This document shows, in pieces, positions 41,385 to 52,052 of a stretch of 64,000 nt of DNA. This DNA is from Mantis religiosa (Eukaryota > Arthropoda > Insecta > Mantodea > Mantidae), in the NCBI GenBank assembly GCA_030765055.1, contig CM060952.1:81348664-81412663 (forward strand), written 5' to 3'. Position numbers and translations under genes: made by a program. Under the pieces are notes generated by a model. It was given only the letters and a program-made list of their open reading frames with translations, did no database searches and was not told the origin of the DNA. Numbering within the stretch: the first letter of the stretch is position 1; each line of letters opens with the position of its first letter.

Positions 41385-42205
41385 TACTGTACAAACACTT
41401 ATTAGTCTATCTGCTGTTAATCAAAATAAACATTATCTTATTGCTAGATACAAGGGACTGCAATAGACTTACAGTGACAGTCAAAGGTTTTAAACAGCTG
41501 GTCGATATGTGATGACTTCGAAATACCATTCTCTTTGCATGCCGAAAGGATTTAAAAAAAGTAAAACTTACCATTTGAGAAAACTATAGGTATAGAAAAA
41601 TGTGAAAAAAATAACAAGGAATATGTCTCGGAAATGCTTTACTCCACATAAAAGTAATAGATATAAATTATGTGGAAATTAATAGTTCTTTCACACTAGC
41701 CGTGTGTAGGACGCACTATGAAAGGGTAGGGCCAGACTGAAAAATTCAATGCCATAGCGGAATTTGAACTACGGATCTTCTGGTCCCCGTCCAGCCGCCC
41801 TAACCACTAAGCTACTGTGGCCAACATGCGAATATGATGTTAAATTCTCCAACTGACTCGTGTTTTTCCCGGTAAACCACTAGGAGTTTATGTCTCATGT
41901 GTTTATGAGAGCTCCTAGTGGTTTACCTGGAAAACACGAGTCAGTTGGAGAATTTAGTGTCATATCGGCATGTTGGCCATAGTAGCTTAATGGTTAGAGC
42001 GGCTGGACGGAGACCAGAAAATCCGTGGTTCAAACCCCGGTTATGACATTGAATTTTTCAGTCTGACTCTACTCTTTCATAATTTATGTGGTTTAACAAA
42101 ATATGCATTTTTATGTAGTAAGATTCTGTTTACCTCTTACAGTTTGCCTTTATAAAAGAATTATTCAGAATGAAATGGACTTCTGAGGACATTCCCATAC
42201 ATTTA
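41385..42205 (+). repeat. unclassified interspersed repeat U, copy 7, interrupted by the SINE palindrome
   Basis: The left part runs 41385-41690 (AAACATTATCTTATTGCTAG, GATGACTTCGAAATACCATT, AATAACAAGGAATATGTCTC). The right part resumes about 42085 (TGTGGTTTAACAAAATATGC, CTTACAGTTTGCC, ATTATTCAGAATGAAATGGA). The material between is an inverted pair of SINEs. Confidence 0.75.
41695..42085. repeat. large inverted repeat of two tRNA-like SINEs (family E)
   Basis: The arms at about 41720-41905 and 41907-42070 are near-perfect reverse complements. Each holds a tRNA-like head: GTAGCTTAATGGTTAGAGCG (A box) and GTGGTTCAAACCCCGG (B box) in the right arm, with complements in the left arm. The centre has TCTCAT GTGTTT ATGAGA. 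Flanking ATAAATTATGTGG (41669 region) and ATAATTTATGTGG (42079 region) differ at one base, compatible with a target-site duplication. The two heads point away from the centre. Confidence 0.85.
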
Positions 42206-42494
42206 ATATGTCATGTAAATATCTAAAACGTGTAACAGAAGTTATGGTGATGATATGGGGCACGTTAACTACCTCAAAGCCCCAGGTTGGGAAGCCATTT
42301 TGTAGCAGGAATGCCCTTTACGTACGTGTAAGATGTCCCACGTTACTGCGGGGGTCGTGGATGTCTGCTGCCCTCCTGGATGGTGACGATGAAGCCACAA
42401 GTTGCTACTTCTACATCTGAGTCCTTGGTTCAGATCTGGCACTCAGATGTATTGATGTATATAAAACAATCACCTGCTCTCCTTCAGTCAATGT
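42206..42494. other. no gene recognised
   Basis: No motif in the short open frame at 42208-42420. Confidence 0.35.
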
Positions 42495-42733
42495 GTGGTG
42501 TTTGACGCCCGCTTTTACTACATACGGCACCGCACGCGGTGACACTGATGATGCATGAGATGAAGTTGGAGCACCGGTGGAATGAGATGGCGGGGGAAAC
42601 CGGAGGTCCCGGAGAAAACCCGCCCCAACGCCGTGTTGTCCACCACAAATCTCACTTTGCGGTCGCCTGGGATCGAACCCGGGCCGCCTTGGTGAGAGCC
42701 AAGCGGTCTAACCACTGAGCCACGGCGTGGTCT
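42495..42733 (-). repeat. SINE family B copy 2
   Basis: Head read on the - strand: CCACGCCGTGGCTCAGTGGT followed by TAGACCGC (A box) and GGGTTCGATCCCAGGCGACC (B box). It shares CACCACAAATCTCACTTTGC and GGAGAAAACCCGCCCCAACG with the copy at 26010-26282. Confidence 0.88.
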
Positions 42734-43140
42734 GTCCTTCAGTCGTTACATGAGAACCCTTTTCTCAGTTATGATCGTGAGCAAAAGAGTCAATTTTTAA
42801 AATAAACTCAGAAATAAATAAATGTTGTTTAATTTATAAACATCCAAACTTGTAATTTAATTGGGATACTTCATGCCAATTTTTATAACACTTTACATGA
42901 GAATGATACTTCTTTGATACAATTTTATGAAAATAAGTTTTAACTATTTTTAATATTTTAGTCCGTTCACTTCGACGTTCCACAACCCAGCATATGTCTG
43001 TTTTCTTCGACCTTACGCAATCCAAAGACGCTTTCTTTCCTAGCTGTTCCCCCAAAATTATTGATTTTTTTCTTCTCTCGCTGCCATCATACCAATCAAA
43101 CTTAATTTTCACTGGTCCACGTCACTCATTACATAATCTC
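42734..43140. other. no gene recognised
   Basis: No coding signal that can be named in the frames here. Confidence 0.35.
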
Positions 43141-43630
43141 GTTTTCAAAACTACCAATGATAAAGCATAACATCATATCACTTACATGTTGCGTCATCTC
43201 ATGACCTACTGAATTATAACACTTCTTTTTATTCATTTTAACTTGTCCATATCGATTCTTAATATTACACAATTTTAAAAATTTTTACAATTCTTGTGGC
43301 CTAAATCAAAACATCCCTTACAAACATTTGATATTTTAATCAAAATTGCTAGTTTCGTTTTAAAGAGAATCAAAATTTTTGAAAAATATTTTGTGTAAAG
43401 GATAGCTTGGGATGGAGGAGATTTTCTAATAAATCTTTGTATCGCATCCTAGGGAGATGCTAAACCTAAATACCAGGTATCGTTTTTCAGTCGTGTTGGC
43501 AAAACCACGCTGATACACAGAGACTTTTTCAAAACATGGTATTTTTAAGCTAAAAGACTTGGGTAGGTTAAGCTGGCTCCAATTAATATGAGAAAACATT
43601 CTTACCATCCTTGTGATGACGGAAGGCAAA
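43141..43630 (+). repeat. unclassified interspersed repeat U, copy 8 (3' part)
   Basis: Shows the right-hand part: TTGATATTTTAATCAAAATT, GAATCAAAATTTTTGAAAAA, TGTAAAGGATAGCTTGGGAT, GTATCGCATCCTAGGGAGAT, AAATACCAGGTATCGTTTTT. Confidence 0.62.
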
Positions 43631-44404
43631 TTCATGATAAAAAAAACACGATCGCCCGAGAAGTACCGTCTTTTGTTTCTCCATGCTAATATGCCGTTAA
43701 TTTTAATGCTGTGAGGTTGCTTGCATGCGGTGTGTGTTTGTGTGAAGTATGAAGCTAATGAAATTTTACCATTCTAGTTAACGGTCTCGGAAGATAAAAT
43801 GGGCAAGTAAGCCTTGCTGATATCCCCCCAGGCCCCTTTTGTGCATCTTCTTGTTAATTATCAAAAGCTCTTGTGTGTAAGCCTCAAAGAGCTGAAACAC
43901 GTTTAAAACATCGCTACGGTTTCTGCGTCCATTGCAACAAAACTTTTACAACGACCACCTCTATCTTTCACTGGGGGCTTTGCAAACAAACTTCTCATCA
44001 ATGACAAATGTTTATAGCTTCCGGTTCATTGCCACTAGAACTATACAAGAAATAAAAGAACGGTAAACAGATCTGATATCAATTAACTTGAAGTAGGTCG
44101 AAAAATAAGCATTTGTAAGAGTACATTTCTTGTATTGCATTCACATGACTTTCTCTTCTCACTGTTCTACAAACAATTCTTATATTCTTGTATCTACTTC
44201 GTGTTAAACAAGGAAGCTTAAGCGATGGTCAAGTCGTTTAAGTTAGTCGCTATGCTATCAAATACATAACAAGAGCACTTCTGTCAACTTCATTTGGACT
44301 AATATCAAGAGTAAGGTTATGTTAGAATATTTTGTAGAACACTGAGCAGAGATTGTAAGTGCGGCATATACCATAAGTGAAGAGTAAAGCTTGTTGAAGT
44401 TATG
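43631..44404. other. no gene; partial repeat U near 44130-44300
   Basis: CACATGACTTTCTCTTCTCA, TCTACTTCGTGTTAAACAAG and CTTAAGCGATGGTCAAGTCG at 44140-44240 match the left edge of the repeat U family. Otherwise no signal. Confidence 0.45.
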
Positions 44405-45573
44405 CATATACAGAGTGTTAATGATCTACACCGAAATATTATCAGAGATATGTTAAACAAATCATGTGAGATAGACTTATGGTGTATTGGTTCAAATGTG
44501 AAAGTTACAGCTATAAGTTTCAAAGGTTCCAGTATGCCACTAATAACAATTGATTGCACAACACATGAAAATGAAGTGCTGTATCGGAGCACTCTCTCTG
44601 GCGCAATGATTATGATATTAGCTTTTTAAAAGAAAGAAAAACGAGTTTGAGTCCTCTTCACTTTTTGTCGTTTTACTTTTCTTTTCTTCGTTTGTTTCGT
44701 TGAAGTTTTTAATATTTTGTCTATGTTTTTAATTCCTGTAATAATGTATGCATTTTACGTAGCAATTTCGCCTTGTTAGTGGAATTAAAATTAGAATTCT
44801 TCCTATAAAGGTTTAATCCCGCTTAATACTTTCAGATACTGTACGTATAAATTGGGAGGTTGTTTAAAGGCTGAACGAAAGTACGTAAAATAAAAAGTAA
44901 ATGAAACTCTTTATGTTAGGTTTATAGGAATTGCTGGAAATGGCGATCGGTGCTTTCAATGCAAAGTTGACAGCGGTGAAGGAACGACTGTCGTACTCTG
45001 TCGAAAATGCATTGTGTGTGTCAAATAACTTCATATACTGCTATAATTAGGTCAGTTAGGTCCTCTTGTGAGGTTATAGATGTTTCATACACCAGAGACT
45101 TGAAGTGATCCCAGAAAAAGAAATCAATTGGATTGAGGTCGGGAGAACGTGCCGGCCTATGAACCGAACCAGTAATCTTTGCAACAAGTTTTCGGCGTTA
45201 AGGTTTGGGCCACCAGAATAGCTACAGAAACACCCCTAGGGCAGGCTACAAAAAGCAAGAAGGGAGTTAATCGACGTTCAGTGTCGCATTGGCAGGTGAT
45301 TAGTCCGAGATTTGAGAGATCTTTGAACGCCAGTAACGAGCTACTAATAATCGATACTTATCTACTCTGAAGCAGTTTTAAAGACATTGTAATCCAATAA
45401 TTTCACCCACCTTGTTTAAACACCAACTTATCAACACTGATGCCAATTAGGTTTCACGCAATGACCTGCGTTATGTTTAGCCGCAGATCATGCATTGCCT
45501 ATCTCAACTTTCTTGTTTTAGTCACGTCTGCAGTTGCTGAAATTATTTCGGTGTAGTTCATTAACACCCTGTA
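44405..45573 (-). mobile_element. Tc1/mariner-type relic with terminal inverted repeats
   Basis: Left end TATACAGAGTGTTAATGATC TACACCGAAATA and right end, inverted, TATACAGGGTGTTAATGAAC TACACCGAAATA match over about 35 bases. Only the C-terminal part of a - strand transposase is recognisable inside; the rest of the interior is unrecognised, so the element is decayed or partly replaced. Confidence 0.82.
44930..45165 (-). pseudogene. transposase C-terminal fragment
   Basis: Reads ARSPDLNPIDFFFWDHFKSL VYETSITSQEDLTDLIIAVY on the - strand, the third-acidic-residue region of the transposase group also seen at 15914-16796. A stop follows EVI, and the tail ends DRHFQQFL. The upstream two thirds of the gene are missing. 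Confidence 0.8.
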
Positions 45574-45990
45574 TAAGGACGGTTTATGTATGGATCGGGT
45601 ATGCTTCTTTGTAAACAGGTCGTAATAGATGTCCCAGATGCAGTTGACCTAATATTAACAAAAGAACTGCAAAGTATTGCGATGCATTCAGATTTTAACA
45701 CGACCTAGATACCTAACGGCCTGAATATTTCCAACTCTATGGTGTTTTGTCACTGGTTGGGCCATATTTCACAGCTGAAAATAAAAACAACACACTTGTT
45801 TCTCAGTCTTTAAAGGTGCATTATAAAATCATTGTTATACTTTTTACATTCTCCACCATTTGCAAAAATTAGGTAGAGGTATTCTATCCTTGTTGATAGT
45901 TCAGAGCACATATAGATTAAATGTATACGAATGGATTTTAAGCTGAAAAATTTGATTTTTTATATATGTATATATGTGTACATAAAGTAT
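45574..45990. other. no gene recognised
   Basis: No coding signal. Confidence 0.35.
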
Positions 45991-46470
45991 TGCAATCATA
46001 TTACTTTCTCTACTACTGTACAGATTGCTATGTAGATACAAGGTAATAAAGAAGACTTTAAGTGATAGTCAAATGCTTTAAAGAGCTTGTAGGTATGTGA
46101 AGGTTCTGACATCCTATTCTCTTTGTATGGCCAAGAGATAAAAAGGACCTCCCATTGGAGAAAAGAATAATCATAAAAAATTCAAACAAGCAACAAGGAA
46201 TACCTCGGAAATAGTTTAATCCGCAGAAAAATGACTTAAATTGTGTGTTTTAAGGAAAATTACATTCTTTCCTGTAAGATTTTGACACGAAATTATCTTA
46301 AATATATGATATTTTAATCAAAATAGTTGGAGTGATTTCTCAAAAAGTATAAATTTTTGGAAAATTAATAATTTAAAGTTTAGTTTGGCGAACTTTTCTT
46401 TTTTGCATCTTTGAATAAGGCAAAAAGTACCAAGTTTAAATAGTTTTTTGTTTTTGAGTTATTCCGTTCA
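45991..46470 (+). repeat. unclassified interspersed repeat U, copy 9
   Basis: One of the fuller copies: AGTGATAGTCAAATGCTTTA, CCTATTCTCTTTGTATGGCC AAGAGATAAAAA, GCAACAAGGAATACCTCGGA, AATTGTGTGTTTTAAGG and ATATGATATTTTAATCAAAA. Confidence 0.75.
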
Positions 46471-46619
46471 CAGACGAGAGAACACATAAACAGATACCCA
46501 TGCTGATTTTTTTTTTCTAAAAATATGTTTTTAGATTTAGAGAGTGTTAATATGTGCATTTCCTATAAGTTTGTGATACATGGTGTTTTTGTTGGAAATC
46601 AAAATTTGTCCTATTTAAT

Positions 46620-46965
46620 GTAAGAACATAATACAGAAAGTACAGATGTGGATATCGAATAAGAACAAAATTTATTTCATATAAAGCTTTTAGGACAGAA
46701 GTATTTCAACTTTTCCAGGATATTTCTTTATACTTTGTTCAAATAGAAAGTTGCTATTCTTTGTTTTTATCTCTTGGCGATACAAAAAGAATGGAATTTC
46801 AAATCATCAGATAGCAACCAACTGATTAAAACATTTGACTATCACTTAAAGTCTACTGTATTGCCCTGCACCTAGCAATAAGATGTTTATCCTAATTAAC
46901 ATGAAGTGGATAGAGGAACAAGTATTTGTACAAGAGTAGAGGAAGTCACCGCACATTTTGTGTGT
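46620..46965 (-). repeat. unclassified interspersed repeat U, inverted copy 10
   Basis: On the + strand it reads as the complement of the other copies: GTTTTTATCTCTTGGCGATA, AAACATTTGACTATCACTTA AAGTCTACTG, CACCTAGCAATAAGATGTTT and ACATGAAGTGGATAGAGGAA. Confidence 0.75.
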
Positions 46966-47285
46966 TCGTTTATGTTGCAGGAGCTGAGGTACACACTGTA
47001 ACACCTCGCTCGCTTGCTCGCACTTAAAAGTGAAGGAAATGTAAGTAACAAACAGCTGTTGTTATAATTACATTACCATGGATATAGTAGCCTTTGTGTG
47101 CTTATAACAAAAGGGTTCTACATCTGCTGTAGACAGCTTGTTAAACATTACTGGTACTCGCAATTTGCCTATTTTACTCTTTTGTTTAGAATGTACTTTC
47201 GTATCTTAGGTGCATATAACTAACTATATACTGAAACCAGTAGGTCTGTGGAACACATTCAGGAGGCCGTGAGTTCGATTGTCAT
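46966..47285. other. no gene recognised
   Basis: No coding signal. Confidence 0.35.
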
Positions 47286-47800
47286 GTCAATGATAAATTT
47301 AAATGAATAGCAAGGAATATCTGAGCAATGCTTCACTATTGGATATAAATTGTGCATTTAAACAAGATCTACATTTTTGAATTGTAAGATTTTGCATGTT
47401 TCTTACGGTTTACTAGTTACACAAAAGTAATTAAGAATGAGCAAGACTTTTAAGGTCATTCTCAGAAAATTCAAGCTATACCTATATTTCATTTGTCGTG
47501 AAAATATATTAAACTTATAGTGTTTTAATTAAAATCATTGGAGCTATTTTTGGAAAAATTAAAACTTTCCAAAAATATTGTATGTAAAAGATAACCTAGG
47601 GAATTTTTTTCTGTAAATTCTGGAGTGGCATCCATGGAAGATCCTGAAATATAAAACAAACTTCCGTATTAGGTGACTGTTTTTATTTATTTTCTTTCTT
47701 AGTTTTGTTTCTGCTCAAACACGCATTTTTGTAAAAGTGTTACGAATTTTCGGACGGAATATAATGCTCCCTCTGCTTACAGAAGTACCTAATACAGAAT
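47286..47800 (+). repeat. unclassified interspersed repeat U, copy 11 (middle and 3' part)
   Basis: Landmarks: AATAGCAAGGAATATCTGAG, TTAAACAAGATCTACATTTT, TTACGGTTTACTAGTTACAC, AAACTTATAGTGTTTTAATT, GTAAAAGATAACCTAGGG, GGCATCCATGGAAGATCCTG. Confidence 0.75.
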
Positions 47801-48469
47801 ACATATATAATAGTAGTTAGGATGAATCAAAGCTGACACTCCTCTAAATAACACCCCTTTGAAGCATTTTGGTTATTGTTTTAGCTGCCTTTTTCTATTT
47901 TGCTGGGTTTTGTAGTCATCACGCTAGATTTGTATTAGTTCTTGGTGTTTTTATAGCTGTTACACTGAACCTAATCTAACCATGTCTCCAAGGCGATATA
48001 TGTAGATTAAATTAGAGTATTTCTCTACGATATGTTGAAGTTTTTCGGTGCTGTAGACATTCTGGAAGGACATCAGGAATATTAAACACTACTTTACTCG
48101 CTTTTCGGACACTCTGTTTGCTTTTAGGAATGTCTTAAGCACCTTTCAGAGCATTTTGTGTTATTAGCACAGCTATTTAAGATCTTTGTTACTGTTTCGT
48201 ATAATTTTGAACTTCTTTTGTCTTTTTGACTAAACTGCTAATCATATATGCTAATATTCTCTGGAACTTTATGTTTGCTTTATGCTCGACCATGGCAACA
48301 TTTAGCATTTATTCTTCAATGGGCCTCGTTAAAGACCCGTTCATTAAAGTATTATTATTCTACCAATCAGAAGTGGCCACGTAACATTATGAAAGCAAAA
48401 TTATCGATTGTTCTCGTTTCGATCGACAACAGTACTAACGATAGTTTAGAAAAAAGTCTAAATTTCTGA
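47801..48469. other. no gene recognised
   Basis: The frame at 48248-48469 has no family motif. The DNA directly upstream of the Crypton-like frame may hold its splice acceptor (CTAGTAACAG near 48471-48480). Confidence 0.35.
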
Positions 48470-48522
48470 CGCTAGTAACAGTGACATTGAACTTACACCC
48501 TCAGAAATTACGGCAAAAGCAC

Positions 48523-49222
48523 TGATACCGAAATTATGGTTTGCAGGAGCAAAGAATAATGATAGACGTCGAAGGAATGTTGATTCTTTGTGACGACCAA
48601 AGCCAAGGCCAGTTTAGTTGGGGAAACTGTTTATAACAATGCCATGAATGAAAGGAACAGTGTCCTTAGAAGGTTTCTAAAGGAATTGTCACTTGACGTA
48701 CATGAATAGGGTATTCTTCGGATCGTTTACAATGGCGACCAAAACAGCCACAAAAGGACTTTGTTTAAAAAGGAATTTGGAGAGTGAAAGTTATATATAA
48801 ATACACACACGCAGTTGTGGTGAAAAGCACTCTTCGGCGCTTAGCCGATGAAGGCGGGTGCGCGGCTAGAAAACCATTATAAACATTATCCGGCGTGTAG
48901 CCGATATCAAGAAGAGTCAGACGTGAAGCCTATTAGGGTGGTCAACTTGTTCGGTCTTGAATATTTGTCAGGTCATCAAAATTTATCGAGAAATATAATT
49001 AGCATTCAGTCACTATAAACCGTGATTGGTAACCCTCGGTCGGCAGCTTCCATTTCGAGGTTTGAAATAAGAAGCAGTGAATAAATAATTTGGAAACGGG
49101 CATTCCAGTGTTGTAAAATTTCCTTCTCACACACATCCACGCATCATTTTTTGCTTCAAATTGGCGCCCAACGTGGAGCTGTGGTAACACCTGTGATCTC
49201 CACCACCATCATATTTGTTACA
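48523..49222 (+). repeat. 5' LTR
   Basis: 700 bp, TG...CA. Near its end (about 49164-49181) it holds TGGCGCCCAACGTGGAGC, one mismatch from the primer-binding site just downstream of the LTR. TATATAAATA at about 48795-48804 may be the TATA box. Confidence 0.93.
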
Positions 49223-49225
49223 AAC

Positions 49226-49243
49226 TGGCGCCCAACGTGGGGC
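49226..49243 (+). promoter_or_regulatory. primer-binding site for tRNA-Lys
   Basis: TGGCGCCCAACGTGGGGC, the 18-base complement of the tRNA-Lys(1,2) 3' end known from several retroviruses, three bases after the 5' LTR. Confidence 0.9.
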
Positions 49244-49634
49244 ACGATAGGAGAAGAACGTTCGACAACAAGTGGAGCTCGATACAGGAGGAGATTCGGC
49301 ACGATAGGAGAAGGAGTATCAACCCGACGACGAGGTTCAACAAGAGAAGCAGATTCAACCTAGAAGGAGGTTCAACCCAGGAGTTTCAACCCGACAGCGA
49401 GGTTCAACAGGAGAAGGTGGTTCGACAGGAGGACGGTCGACCCATCAAGAAATTCGTCAACAGTACGACTGTAAAGATGAAAGGAGGCCGGCATCGTCAT
49501 CAGTGACATCATCATGAGCCAGTAAAAACAATTAAAGGTACAGAGTGTTACATTATCTAATAGATTATTGTGAATATATTTGAGGAGGAAAACAAATGTG
49601 TTGAGTAAAAATCTGTAAAAAAAAAAGAAAGAAA

Positions 49635-50627
49635 ATGGAAGTTCAGGAAGTTTATAGTAATAACAGTAGGCAGGAAGTAGTTAAGGTAGCAGAGTGTGGT
49701 AGAACTGTAAAAAATGATGTAGAAAGGGAACAAATTATGTTAGAGGAAATTAGAAAAATGCTCGCAAGTTTCAGTGAAAAGTTCATAAAAGATATGAAGG
49801 ATAGCAATCAAATTTTAAGTGAAAGTTTAAGTAACAAGTTAGATGATATGCATCAACGTTTAAGTAAAGTGATAGATGATAGTTATCAAAGTTTAAGTGA
49901 AAAGATAGATGATAACAATCAAAGTTTAAAAAAGATAGAAGGAAAGATAGAAAGTGGTTTTCAGAAGTTAGAGGTAGGACGAAAAGAACTGGGAAAGAAG
50001 TTAGACAATCGACAACAGGCGTTAGAAAATTTCGGGAAAGTTAGTCAGGAAGTAGAGAATGTAAGAGAAGAAGCTGATCAGGTAACAGACAGTTTAGGGA
50101 GAGATGTTAGTGAGGAGACGCAGAACGCTAAAAAGGAAGTTTTGAATGTAGTTAATGAAAGGTCAGATAGTGAAAACAGAAAACTTGGGGAGGAAATAAT
50201 GCAGGAATTAGACGAAGAAATAGGAATGGCTAGAGAAGAGTTAGAAGAAACTAGGAGTAGATTAGAAGTATCAGAATGGGAAAATAGAAAACAGACGAGG
50301 AACTTGGAGAAAACCACAAATGAAATTACTGAGGTAACAATAGATATCACGGCGACGAAAGAAACATGGAAAAGCATTCAAAATCCAGGGATAAACGAAA
50401 CAGAAATATTAAAATATTTCGGGCAAGGGGCACAGTTCCATCAGAATATGTGTAAGAAAAATAGGAAAAGAGATCGATGTACGATATCTAAGCTAGATAT
50501 GGAAAAATCATGGGGATGTAGAATAAATAAGTCCTTTATACATGGAAAAGTCCGCAAAATTCTCTTGTATTTCGAAGTACGTTGTGGGATGATGAATTTT
50601 CTTGTAAATGGTGGGAACTTAGGCTAA
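49635..50627 (+). CDS. coiled-coil Gag-like protein of the LTR element
   Basis: A 330-aa protein, highly charged and almost entirely helical to about residue 250, with a heptad-rich repeat (SNKLDDMHQRLSKVIDDSYQ SLSEKIDDNNQSLKK, about 60-100). The C-terminal 80 residues are more basic, with CKKNRKRDRC but no CCHC zinc knuckle. Such long coiled coils open the Gag proteins of many insect Gypsy-type elements; the rest of Gag-Pol seems deleted, and the last ~60 codons may derive from beyond a deletion point. Start: ATG at 49635 follows an A-rich leader (AAAAAAGAAAGAAA). It lies about 400 bases after the primer site; the intervening 49250-49500 is a repetitive CGACA/GGAGGTTCAAC-type leader. Confidence 0.75.
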   Translation: MEVQEVYSNNSRQEVVKVAECGRTVKNDVEREQIMLEEIRKMLASFSEKFIKDMKDSNQILSESLSNKLDDMHQRLSKVIDDSYQSLSEKIDDNNQSLKKIEGKIESGFQKLEVGRKELGKKLDNRQQALENFGKVSQEVENVREEADQVTDSLGRDVSEETQNAKKEVLNVVNERSDSENRKLGEEIMQELDEEIGMAREELEETRSRLEVSEWENRKQTRNLEKTTNEITEVTIDITATKETWKSIQNPGINETEILKYFGQGAQFHQNMCKKNRKRDRCTISKLDMEKSWGCRINKSFIHGKVRKILLYFEVRCGMMNFLVNGGNLG

Positions 50628-51353
50628 AGTATTTAAAATTGCCATAACAAATTGTAAAAGGAGAAGAAACAAACTTGTAAAATGTATGCTAAGTATAAAT
50701 AGTGTAGTGTAAAATGTATAGGTTAAGTGTAAACAGTGTTGTGACAGTGCAGTGAAACTTAAAACTAAACAAGTAAAAAAAAATATAGTAATGAAAATCA
50801 GAACACTTAAAGACTTTTGAAAATAATATTTATATAGAGTCATAAAGAAGTATTCGGAAATGTATGAAAAAAAAAATTTAAACAGTTAAAAGAAATATCA
50901 GAACAATGAAAGACTTTTGAAAAGAATATTTATATAGAATCAAGAAGAAGAACTCAGAAATGTTGTATACAAATATAATATTATTAATGTACCATTGATT
51001 TAAACATGGGAGTGTATATTTAGTAATTGTTTCAAGTGTAACAACGATATGAATTAATTTTAAGTAGATCACATGGAGAAAAATAGAGATGAGGTAGATT
51101 GAAATATTTTCCGAGTAATATTTAAAAGTTGAAAATTGCAGAACAGAATGTTGGTAAATTTTAAATGAATGTTGTTAGGTAACCATGTGAATAATTGTTA
51201 GTAAATGTCATGTTAAAAAAATTAATGTTGTGAAAAGAAATTGTAAAACGAATTGGAAGTTGCTGACAAAGGTCTAATAATTTGCGTTATATTCGGGCAA
51301 GACATATATATTATTTCATTATGGGATAATAAAATAATATCTATGGGGGCATT
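50628..51353. other. AT-rich 3' non-coding part of the LTR element with polypurine tract
   Basis: No gene. AAGACTTTTGAAAATAATATTTATATAGA (about 50811-50838) recurs at 50909-50938. The polypurine tract candidate is ATGGGGGCA at 51343-51351, ending two bases before the 3' LTR. Confidence 0.6.
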
Positions 51354-52052
51354 TGATACCGAAATTATGGTTTGCAGGAGCAAAGAATAATGATAGACGT
51401 CGAAGGAATGTTGATTCTTTGTGACGACCAAAGCCAAGGCCAGTTTAGTTGGGGAAACTGTTTATAACAATGCCATGAATGAAAGGAACAGTGTCCTTAG
51501 AAGGTTTCTAAAGGAATTGTCACTTGACGTACATGAATAGGGTATTCTTCGGATCGTTTACAATGGCGACCAAAACAGCCACAAAAGGACTTTGTTTAAA
51601 AAGGAATTTGGAGAGTGAAAGTTATATATAAATACACACACGCAGTTGTGGTGAAAAGCACTCTTCGGCGCTTAGCCGATGAAGGCGGGTGCGCGGCTAG
51701 AAAACCATTATAAACATTATCCGGCGTGTAGCCGATATCAAGAAGAGTCAGACGTGAAGCCTATTAGGGTGGTCAACTTGTTCGGTCTTGAATATTTGTC
51801 AGGTCATCAAAATTTATCGAGAAATATAATTAGCATTCAGTCACTATAAACCGTGATTGGTAACCCTCGGTCGGCAGCTTCCATTTCGAGGTTTGAAATA
51901 AGAAGCAGTGAATAAATAATTTGGAAACGGGCATTCCAGTGTTGTAAAATTTCCTTCTCACACACATCCACGCATCATTTTTGCTTCAAATTGGCGCCCA
52001 ACGTGGAGCTGTGGTAACACCTGTGATCTCCACCACCATCATATTTGTTACA
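51354..52052 (+). repeat. 3' LTR
   Basis: 699 bp, nearly identical to the 5' LTR; one T fewer in a T-run. It also contains the internal primer-site copy (about 51983-52000). Confidence 0.93.

Larger units (their letters stand above)
48523..52052 (+). mobile_element. non-autonomous LTR retrotransposon, Gag-like ORF only
   Basis: Two 700-bp LTRs beginning TGATACCG and ending TTGTTACA flank a 2.1-kb interior. The 4-base GCAC lies on both sides (48519-48522 and 52053-52056). A primer-binding site matching tRNA-Lys follows the 5' LTR by three bases, and a purine run (GGGGGCA) precedes the 3' LTR. The only sizeable ORF is a coiled-coil protein; protease, reverse transcriptase and integrase are absent, so movement would depend on another element. 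The LTRs differ by very little (one T in a poly-T run seen by eye), so the insertion is recent. Confidence 0.93.

Noticed and set aside
42640..42733. A tRNA gene on the - strand
   Set aside because: Has polymerase III boxes but continues into a body shared with another copy at 26010-26282, so it is a SINE.
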